Assembly: GCA_964384675.1 (NCBI GenBank)
Contig: CAYLNK010000247.1
Coordinates: forward strand, 1-10,437
From: CAYLNK01 sp964384675
Lineage (GTDB): Bacteria > Acidobacteriota > Thermoanaerobaculia > UBA5066
Direction: 5' to 3'
DNA length: 10,437 nucleotides
Shown here: piece by piece, positions 6,178 to 10,437 of the stretch
Layout: the number at the start of each line of letters is the position of its first letter
Numbering within the stretch: position 1 is the stretch's first letter
Made by a program: the position numbers and the translations under genes
Notes under the pieces: generated by a model
What the model saw: the letters and a program-made list of their open reading frames with translations, nothing else
Told to the model about the DNA's origin: nothing
Database searches by the model: none

Positions 6178-6800
6178 CGCGCCCGGGCGGCAAGCTCCTC
6201 CTCCTGGACATCGACCCATGGCGGCGCGAGAGCCTGGAGGCCTATCTGCGCGCCGAGCGCTTCCTCGTGGAGACCGAGGAGCGCCCGTCGTTCGAGCCCG
6301 ACGTGACGCTCGTGAACCTGAGCGAGCGGGGCGGCGAGGCGCGGACCCGCGTGGAGCGGATCAAGACGATGTTCCCGAAGACCCGGATCGTCGCGTTCGT
6401 CCGGGAGGTCGACTCCCACACCGTCTTCCCGTGCCTCCTGCTCGGCGTGAAGGGGATCGTCCCGTTCGACGCGTCCCAGAAGGAGCTCCGTTCGGCGATC
6501 ACCTGTGTCCTGGAAGGCTCCATCTGGACGCCCCGCCCCGTGCTCGCGCAGTGGATCGAGCGGATCGCGGCGCTCGGGATCTCCGAGGCGGCGGACCGCA
6601 CGTTCACCCGTTCCGAGCAGCGCGTCCTCGAGGGCCTCCGTGAGGAGCTCTCGAACAAGGAGATCGCGCGGCGGCTCGGAGTGACCGAGGCGACCGTGAA
6701 GTTCCACGTCGGGAAGCTGCTGCGGAAGACGGGGACGAAGGACCGGCGCGAGCTGGCCCGTTTCGTCAAGGAGACCGTCCCCGCCCACGGCCCGGGATAG
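6174..6800 (+). CDS. LuxR/GerE-type transcriptional regulator with degenerate receiver domain
   Basis: This is a 208-residue DNA-binding protein with NarL-like architecture. Residues 7-115 resemble a response-regulator receiver: LLLLDIDP (8-15) corresponds to the acidic pocket. Where the phospho-acceptor Asp should be, in DVTLVNLSERGG (43-54), the residue is Asn48. The usual Thr/Ser after strand 4 is Ala (IVAFV), and the conserved Lys after strand 5 is missing in GVKGIVPFDA. Residues 144-200 form a clear LuxR helix-turn-helix: FTRSEQRVLEGLREELSNKEIARRLGVTEATVKFHVGKLLRKTG. GTG 6174 overlaps the ubiX stop by four bases, and no better start exists, so expression is coupled to ubiX. Loss of the phosphorylation residues suggests control by ligand, partner protein or abundance rather than by a histidine kinase. 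Its targets are unknown; nearby repeats at 6801-6880 are candidate sites. Confidence 0.87.
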   Translation: MTRPGGKLLLLDIDPWRRESLEAYLRAERFLVETEERPSFEPDVTLVNLSERGGEARTRVERIKTMFPKTRIVAFVREVDSHTVFPCLLLGVKGIVPFDASQKELRSAITCVLEGSIWTPRPVLAQWIERIAALGISEAADRTFTRSEQRVLEGLREELSNKEIARRLGVTEATVKFHVGKLLRKTGTKDRRELARFVKETVPAHGPG

Positions 6801-6880
6801 CTCGACCCGAGTCGAGCGAGCCCTGGCCGCGGGTCGAGCGGCGGACTAGCCGATTCGGCGACGGAGTCTCGACCCGGGTC
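6801..6880. repeat. Pair of 13-base palindromic repeats with complementary element
   Basis: CTCGACCCGAGTC (6801-6813) and CTCGACCCGGGTC (6868-6880) match at 12 of 13 positions. The first is part of the hairpin GCTCGAC-CCGA-GTCGAGC (6800-6817), which begins in the regulator's stop codon. The second contains the perfect palindrome GACCCGGGTC. Between them GGGTCGAG (6831-6838) is complementary to CTCGACCC in both repeats, so two mutually exclusive 8-bp RNA stems are possible. They could be operator sites for a dimeric regulator, or alternative RNA folds. Confidence 0.5.
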
Positions 6881-6963
6881 CCGTGGACGGAGGCGCAGCC
6901 CGGACGCACATTGAGTGCGGTCCTCGAGAGGTTCGCCTCGACGGGATCCTCACTCCTCCGCAT

Positions 6964-7007
6964 GGGGCGGTCGCGCGGGCCGGCGTGACCGCCCCAACTT
7001 CTTTTTC
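6964..7007 (+). terminator. Rho-independent terminator of the ubiX-regulator unit
   Basis: GGGGCGGTC (6964-6972) pairs perfectly with GACCGCCCC (6987-6995), a 9-bp stem with a 14-base GC-rich loop. It is followed by AACTTCTTTTTC, a T-rich tract. It lies about 165 bases past the regulator stop and about 45 bases before mqnP. The stretch 6881-6963 before it shows only a small GAGG-TTCG-CCTC hairpin and no gene. Confidence 0.7.
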
Positions 7008-7037
7008 CAGGGCCCGCAGCCCGCTCCCGTGTTCTTC

Positions 7038-7043
7038 TATGCT
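7038..7043 (+). promoter_or_regulatory. Possible -10 element of mqnP
   Basis: TATGCT fits TANNNT and lies nine bases before the TTG start at 7053, which would give a 5' leader of about three bases. No Shine-Dalgarno sequence precedes the gene. This fits the pattern seen at 2692 and 8571 but with slightly longer spacing, so it is less certain. Confidence 0.35.
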
Positions 7044-7052
7044 CCGCCGGTC

Positions 7053-7940
7053 TTGAGCGCGACCCCAGCGACCCCCGCCCTCGGCGCCGCGAAGCTGCCG
7101 GCCCTCCTCTCGGCGATCAAGTTCGCGCACACGGTCTTCGCCCTGCCGTTCGCGCTCCTCTCGGCGGTGCTCGCGGCGAACGGCGTCCCGCACGCCGCCA
7201 CGCTCGGCTGGATCCTCCTCGCCATGGTCGGCGCGCGCTCGGCGGCGATGTCCTTCAACCGGATCGCCGACCGGGACGTCGACGCGGCGAACCCGCGTAC
7301 CCGGACGCGGGAGATCCCGGCCGGCGTCCTCTCGGTAAGGGAGATGGCTCTCTTCTGCGCCGTCTCCTCCGCCCTGTTCGTCTTCGCCGCGTCCCGTCTG
7401 AACCGGCTCTGCTTCCTCCTCTCGCCGGTGGCGCTCGCGATCGTGCTCGGCTACTCGCTCACGAAGCGGTTCACCGCCGGCGCCCACCTGGTGCTGGGGC
7501 TGGGGCTCGCCATCGCGCCGGTCGGAGCGTGGCTGGCGGTGACCGGCCGCTTCGCGCTCCTGCCGGTGCTGCTCGGCCTCGCCGTCCTCCTCTGGGTGGC
7601 GGGCTTCGACGTGATCTACAGCCTCCAGGACGAGGCGTTCGACCGGTCCGCGGGACTGCGCTCGATCCCGGCCCGGCTCGGGGCGCGGCGAGCCCTCCTC
7701 GTCGCCCTGCTGCTCCACGCCGGGACGCTCGGGATTCTCTACGCCACGTTCGTCGCGGCGCGGGGCGGCTGGCTCTTCGGGCTCGGCGTGGTCCTGGCCG
7801 GCGTCTTCCTGATCCGCCAGCACACGCTGGTGTCGCCGGGCGACCTCTCCCGGGTCGACGCGGCGTTCTTCACCGCGAACGGCTGGCTCTCGGTCGTCGT
7901 CTGTCTCTGCGGTGTCCTGGACGTCCTGGCACGGCGGTAG
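7053..7940 (+). CDS. mqnP: UbiA-family prenyltransferase, MqnP-like
   Basis: This is an integral membrane prenyltransferase of 295 residues with eight or nine hydrophobic segments. The first Asp-rich motif is NRIADRDVDAANPRT (69-83; N69, D73 and D77 coordinate the Mg-diphosphate). The second is YSLQDEAFDRSAGLRSIP (189-206; D193 and D197). The N-terminal IKFAHTVFALPFAL and the REIPAG after the first motif are typical of MqnP, which prenylates 1,4-dihydroxy-6-naphthoate in the futalosine menaquinone pathway. UbiA acting on 4-hydroxybenzoate is the alternative; nearby ubiX fits either. The start is taken as TTG 7053 after TATGCT; an in-frame GTG at 7029 would add eight residues and lacks a ribosome binding site. 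The gene follows a terminator, so it is probably transcribed separately from ubiX. It converges on the DUF4287 gene with a seven-base gap. Confidence 0.88.
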   Translation: MSATPATPALGAAKLPALLSAIKFAHTVFALPFALLSAVLAANGVPHAATLGWILLAMVGARSAAMSFNRIADRDVDAANPRTRTREIPAGVLSVREMALFCAVSSALFVFAASRLNRLCFLLSPVALAIVLGYSLTKRFTAGAHLVLGLGLAIAPVGAWLAVTGRFALLPVLLGLAVLLWVAGFDVIYSLQDEAFDRSAGLRSIPARLGARRALLVALLLHAGTLGILYATFVAARGGWLFGLGVVLAGVFLIRQHTLVSPGDLSRVDAAFFTANGWLSVVVCLCGVLDVLARR

Positions 7941-7947
7941 CGGCGCT

Positions 7948-8517
7948 CTATCCCGCCTGCTCGTACGCGGCGCGAACCCAGGCGATCAGCTCGGCGTCGA
8001 TCTCCGCCGCGGACTCGACCTTCACCTTGTGCGTGCACATCGAGCCCGGCTTCTCCTCGACGAGGCGCGCGCTTCCCGTCACACCCTTCAGGTTCAGCCC
8101 GACGTCCAGCCGCGTGGCGGTGCCCGGGCCCGCCGTCGCGAACTGCTTCTTGCGCCGGAAGCTGACGTACGCCTTCTTCGGCGACAGCTCGATGTCGCCT
8201 CCGAACGCCTGCACCTTCCCGAGGAAGGCGTCGTAGAGCGGCCGCACCGCCGCCTTCTTCCCCGCGTACTGCTCGGCGACGAGGTCCTGGCCCGCCTCGG
8301 TCTGGGACACCGCATCGGAGCCGAGGAACCGGTGCGCGATCAGGTTGGCGTAGCCGTGTCCGACGCCGTGCTCGCTCTTGAGGAACGCCACGATCTCGCC
8401 GTGCTTCTGCTTCCCGCTCGCCGCCACCAGGCGGCCCCACGCGGCGAGGTCCTTGCCGGTCTTCGCTTCGAGGCCCTCGATCATCGCCGCCATCTGCTCT
8501 TCGGGGCTCTTGGCCAT
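7948..8517 (-). CDS. DUF4287-DUF5655 domain protein
   Basis: This is a soluble 189-residue protein with no signal peptide or membrane segment. Residues 1-65 match the DUF4287 pattern: EEQMAAMIEGLEAKTGKDLAAW, then ASGKQKHGEIVAFLKSEHGVGHGYANLIA. Residues from about 85 to the end match DUF5655: the AGKKAAVRPLYDAF start, then SPKKAYVSFRRKKQFATA and a C-terminal helix AEIDAELIAWVRAAYEQA. Neither domain has an established biochemical function; DUF5655 has a basic, potentially nucleic-acid-binding surface by composition (KKAYVSFRRKKQF), but that is only a guess. ATG 8517 is supported by a strong purine-rich Shine-Dalgarno (GGAGGAGG) six bases upstream. It is a single-gene unit, divergent from the deoxynucleoside kinase and convergent with mqnP, with no contextual hint to its job. 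Confidence 0.85.
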   Translation of the reverse strand: MAKSPEEQMAAMIEGLEAKTGKDLAAWGRLVAASGKQKHGEIVAFLKSEHGVGHGYANLIAHRFLGSDAVSQTEAGQDLVAEQYAGKKAAVRPLYDAFLGKVQAFGGDIELSPKKAYVSFRRKKQFATAGPGTATRLDVGLNLKGVTGSARLVEEKPGSMCTHKVKVESAAEIDAELIAWVRAAYEQAG

Positions 8518-8559
8518 TGCGTGCCTCCTCCCCCCACATTAACCGTGGATCGCGGTTCC

Positions 8560-8576
8560 ATTACCGGCTGTAATCT
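8560..8576 (+). promoter_or_regulatory. -10 element with overlapping inverted repeat before the kinase gene
   Basis: TAATCT (8571-8576) is six bases before the GTG start at 8583, the same geometry as at 2692-2704, and no Shine-Dalgarno sequence is present. ATTAC (8560-8564) and GTAAT (8570-8574) form an inverted repeat with a five-base spacer overlapping this -10, a possible operator. A good -35 is not evident. Confidence 0.45.
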
Positions 8577-8582
8577 CCCGCC

Positions 8583-9245
8583 GTGGGCGCCCCCACCCCG
8601 CAGCAGTTCCCCTTGCGCCACATCGCGGTCGAGGGTCCGATCGGCGTCGGCAAGACGTCGCTCGTCGGCCTCCTCGCCAAGCGCTTCTCGGGCACCGAGG
8701 TCCTGGAGGACGTGACGAACCCGTTCCTGTCGGACTTCTACGCGGGGAAGAAGGGCGCGGCCTTCCAGACGCAGCTCTACTTCCTCCTCTCCCGCTACCG
8801 GCAGCAGCAGGAGATCGCCCAGATCGACCTGTTCCGGAACCTGGTCATCTCGGACTACACCTTCGCGAAGGACCGGATCTTCGCGTACCTGACGCTGACC
8901 GACCCCGAGGTCGCGATCTACGACAAGCTGTACAAGGCGCTCTCCGACTCGCTCCCTCGCCCCGATCTGGTCATCCACCTGACGGCCTCGGTCGACACCT
9001 GCCTCTCGCGGATCAAGAAGCGGGGACGGGCCTACGAACGGTCGATCTCGGGGGACTACCTCAAGAGCCTGGCCGAGGCCTACAATTACTTCTTCTACCA
9101 CTACCGGGAGAGCCCGCTCCTGGTCGTGGAGACGAACGAGATCGACTTCGTGGAGCGAAAGGAGGATCTCGAGGCCCTCATCCAGCAGATCAAGCGCCCC
9201 TTCCGGGGCACCCAGATTTACGTGCCGCGCGGATCCCGCAAGTAG
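8583..9245 (+). CDS. Deoxynucleoside kinase (deoxyadenosine/deoxyguanosine kinase family)
   Basis: This is a cytoplasmic salvage kinase that phosphorylates deoxynucleosides with ATP; the 220-residue length is normal for bacterial dAK/dGK-type enzymes. The P-loop is GPIGVGKTS (18-26). The DYTFAKDR segment (91-98) carries the catalytic-region Asp/Arg pair. The lid is the basic KKRGRAYER (145-153), and DYLKSLAEAYNYFFYHY (158-174) is a typical helix of the family. Which base it prefers cannot be read from the sequence. GTG 8583 gives the right distance to the P-loop, and TAATCT six bases upstream suggests leaderless translation. It lies directly upstream of panB-panC on the same strand, an arrangement I recall from other bacteria, often with folK nearby; here a 157-base leader with a terminator-like hairpin separates it from panB, so read-through may be conditional. 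Confidence 0.9.
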   Translation: MGAPTPQQFPLRHIAVEGPIGVGKTSLVGLLAKRFSGTEVLEDVTNPFLSDFYAGKKGAAFQTQLYFLLSRYRQQQEIAQIDLFRNLVISDYTFAKDRIFAYLTLTDPEVAIYDKLYKALSDSLPRPDLVIHLTASVDTCLSRIKKRGRAYERSISGDYLKSLAEAYNYFFYHYRESPLLVVETNEIDFVERKEDLEALIQQIKRPFRGTQIYVPRGSRK

Positions 9246-9402
9246 ACCGCGACGGCCAGACACGGAAGGCGTCACCCGCGCCTTCGACGGAGCGAGCGGC
9301 GATCGAGAGACGCCGACTCGGCGGCTCCGAGCGAGGCGGGGGAAGGCGAAGGAGCCCGGAGACGGGTTCCGATCGGAGCGCCTCCCGACGGGAGGTTTTT
9401 TC
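9246..9402 (+). promoter_or_regulatory. panB leader with possible alternative pairings
   Basis: This 157-base gap holds no gene. GGCTCC (9323-9328) can pair with GGAGCC (9351-9356). Alternatively GGCGGCTCCGA (9320-9330) can pair with TCGGAGCGCC (9373-9382) with one bulged G, and GAGGCG (9333-9338) with CGCCTC (9379-9384). The last two would compete with the terminator-like hairpin at 9381-9395. This resembles an attenuator, but no known riboswitch class was recognised. Confidence 0.35.
9381..9401 (+). terminator. Terminator-like hairpin overlapping the panB ribosome binding site
   Basis: CCTCCC (9381-9386), a GAC loop and GGGAGG (9390-9395) form a perfect 6-bp stem followed immediately by six T residues (9396-9401) and then C-ATG. 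The 3' arm GGGAGG is also the panB Shine-Dalgarno sequence, seven bases from ATG 9403. The element may end the kinase transcript, hide the ribosome binding site, or both. Confidence 0.6.
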
Positions 9403-10266
9403 ATGTCCGAAGCTCAGGTCCCGCTCACCATCCCCGCGCTCCGCGCCGCCAAGGGCCTCCGGAAGATCGCGGCCCTCACCGCGTACGACGCGCCCAGCGC
9501 GCGCCTCCTCGACGACGCCGGCGTCGACGTCCTCCTCGTCGGGGACTCCGTGGAGATGGTCGTCTACGGCGCGCCGAACACCCTCACCGCGTCGCTCGAC
9601 CGGATGGTCGCCCACGCGCGCGCCGTCTCCGCCAACGTACGCCGGGCGGTCGTCGTCGGCGACCTGCCGTACCTCAGCTACCACACCACCCCCGAGGAGG
9701 CGGTCCGGAACGCCGCGCGCTTCGTCGTGGAAGGGGGCTGCACCGCCGTCAAGCTGGAGGGGGGCGTCGCACGCCTGCCGATGATCCGCGCCATCCTGAA
9801 CGCCGAGATCCCGGTGATGGGGCACCTCGGGCTGACCCCGCAGTCGGTGAACGCCCTCGGCGGCTTCAAGGTGCAGGGGAAGAAGGCGGGAGAGGCCGAG
9901 CGGCTCGTGGACGAGGCGCTGGCGCTCTCGGAGGCCGGGGTCTTCGCGCTCGTCCTCGAGTGCCTGCCGCCCGACGTGGCCGCGCGCATCACCGACGCCG
10001 TCCCGGTCCCGACGATCGGCATCGGCGCGGGCGCGGGCTGTGACGGCCAGATCCTCGTCCTCCACGATCTCATCGGCCTGAAGGCGCCCGGCGCGCCGAC
10101 GCCCCGCTTCGTGCGCCGCTACGCCGACGTCGGCGCGGTCATCACCGCGGCCGCCGCCGCGTACGTGGCCGACGTGCGGAGCGGGGAGTTCCCGTCCGCG
10201 GCGGAGTCGTTCGCGCCCGCGGGCGAGTCGGCGCCGGTGCCGCTCTACGCGGTGCGGTCGCGCTGA
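9403..10266 (+). CDS. panB: 3-methyl-2-oxobutanoate hydroxymethyltransferase (ketopantoate hydroxymethyltransferase)
   Basis: PanB transfers a hydroxymethyl group from methylenetetrahydrofolate to alpha-ketoisovalerate, giving ketopantoate, the first committed step to pantothenate and coenzyme A. The 287-residue TIM-barrel protein has TAYDAPSARLLDDAGVD (26-42), the metal ligand Asp48 in VGDS, Asp87 in GDLPY, Glu119 in VKLEGG, HLGLTPQSVNALGGFKVQG (141-159), the catalytic-type Glu186 in VLECLPP, and GIGAGAGCDGQILVLHD (206-222). The residue after GDSV is Glu51, where homologues usually have Gly. ATG 9403 follows GGGAGG at seven bases. The C-terminus is about 20 residues longer than the E. coli enzyme and Ala/Pro-rich. 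panC follows after 85 bases on the same strand, so the two form one pathway unit. Confidence 0.96.
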   Translation: MSEAQVPLTIPALRAAKGLRKIAALTAYDAPSARLLDDAGVDVLLVGDSVEMVVYGAPNTLTASLDRMVAHARAVSANVRRAVVVGDLPYLSYHTTPEEAVRNAARFVVEGGCTAVKLEGGVARLPMIRAILNAEIPVMGHLGLTPQSVNALGGFKVQGKKAGEAERLVDEALALSEAGVFALVLECLPPDVAARITDAVPVPTIGIGAGAGCDGQILVLHDLIGLKAPGAPTPRFVRRYADVGAVITAAAAAYVADVRSGEFPSAAESFAPAGESAPVPLYAVRSR

Positions 10267-10296
10267 GAGGCCGTGAAGATGCCACTTCACGGCCTC
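10267..10296 (+). other. Perfect 12-bp hairpin between panB and panC
   Basis: GAGGCCGTGAAG (10267-10278) and CTTCACGGCCTC (10285-10296) pair perfectly around a six-base loop (ATGCCA), starting on the base after the panB TGA. No T-run follows, so it is not a classical terminator. It could protect the upstream mRNA end or tune panC expression. The rest of the gap (10297-10351) is C/G-rich with short GC palindromes and no gene. Confidence 0.65.
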
Positions 10297-10351
10297 GAAC
10301 CGGTGCCCCGGGGCCGGGGGGCGGAAGCGCCCCCGGTGAGCTGAGAGCGCG

Positions 10352-10437
10352 GTGAGGACGGTCGAGACGGCCGCGGCGTTGCGGGACGCCGTCGGAGCCT
10401 GGCGCCGCGCGGGGGAGCGGGTCGGCTTCGTGCCGAC
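10352..10437 (+). CDS. panC: Pantothenate synthetase, N-terminal fragment (3' end outside window)
   Basis: The 28 visible codons read MRTVETAAALRDAVGAWRRA followed by GERVGFVP, then run into the window edge within the next codon (a Thr). This matches the N-terminus of PanC (pantoate-beta-alanine ligase), where FVPTMGALHEGH normally follows and forms the ATP-binding start of the Rossmann domain. PanC condenses pantoate with beta-alanine using ATP. GTG 10352 is the only sensible start: the upstream GTG at 10336 is in another frame and hits TGA within three codons. The preceding GAGAG is only a weak ribosome binding site. Its position after panB strongly supports the call; the length visible is too short for more. 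Confidence 0.85.
   Translation, partial: MRTVETAAALRDAVGAWRRAGERVGFVP

Noticed and set aside
6841..6965. Possible tRNA (including selC) between the regulator and mqnP, prompted by GGTTCG and nearby stems
   Set aside because: No consistent cloverleaf can be drawn on either strand: the GGTTCG sits in a small UUCG hairpin, and acceptor, D and T arms do not line up with a 3' end.
10264..10350. panB TGA as a selenocysteine codon with the hairpin as a bacterial SECIS and a 25-codon extension
   Set aside because: The hairpin loop starts only 13 bases after TGA, shorter than usual bacterial spacing, PanB is already complete at this point, and the extension is low-complexity.
1..10437. Mobile element, phage, toxin-antitoxin, defence system or CRISPR array
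   Set aside because: No transposase, integrase, terminal repeats, nuclease-effector pair or regularly spaced repeats were seen; base composition and codon use look uniform throughout.

Overview
The window is a gene-dense, very GC-rich stretch of bacterial chromosome with strong G/C bias at third codon positions, many GTG and TTG starts and several 4-base stop/start overlaps. A type II/IV-type pseudopilin points to a diderm. The mix of a GspH-like pseudopilin with an acidic loop, MqnP/UbiX menaquinone genes, and a deoxynucleoside kinase beside panB-panC fits Acidobacteriota or a similar GC-rich environmental lineage; this is an inference from gene content only. No insertion sequence, phage gene, CRISPR array, rRNA or tRNA was found.

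Layout. Bases 1-2703 (minus): a COG2509-type FAD-dependent dehydrogenase, overlapped by the 5' part of selB, which runs off the left edge. Bases 2704-4022 (plus): a CYTH-domain protein overlapped by a MurU-like sugar-1-phosphate nucleotidyltransferase. The two units diverge from one tiny promoter region at about 2685-2704. Bases 4031-5147 (minus): comEA-like HhH protein, then a highly structured 124-base gap, then a GspH/FimT pseudopilin. Bases 5148-5538 hold no gene but contain a cluster of GGTGTC motifs. Bases 5539-6800 (plus): ubiX flavin prenyltransferase overlapped by a LuxR-type regulator with a degenerate receiver, then repeat-containing DNA and a terminator. Bases 7053-7940 (plus): MqnP/UbiA prenyltransferase. 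Bases 7948-8517 (minus): DUF4287-DUF5655 protein. Bases 8583-10437 (plus): deoxynucleoside kinase, a 157-base leader with a terminator-like hairpin fused to the panB ribosome binding site, panB, a perfect 12-bp intercistronic hairpin, and the start of panC.

How the genes fit together. ubiX and mqnP plausibly serve menaquinone synthesis: MqnP prenylates the naphthoate ring, and UbiX supplies prenyl-FMN to a UbiD-like decarboxylase that is not in the window. panB and panC make pantoate and pantothenate for coenzyme A. SelB implies that the organism decodes UGA as selenocysteine, although no selA, selD, selC or clear selenoprotein is visible here. comEA and gspH suggest pilus or DNA-uptake functions.

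Most of this is ordinary housekeeping and accessory metabolism. The most interesting signals are regulatory: apparent leaderless transcription (TANNNT six or seven bases before GTG), a terminator/RBS chimera before panB, inverted-repeat clusters before ubiX and mqnP, and a regulator lacking the phospho-acceptor Asp that is coupled to ubiX. I did not find a convincing new multi-gene system.
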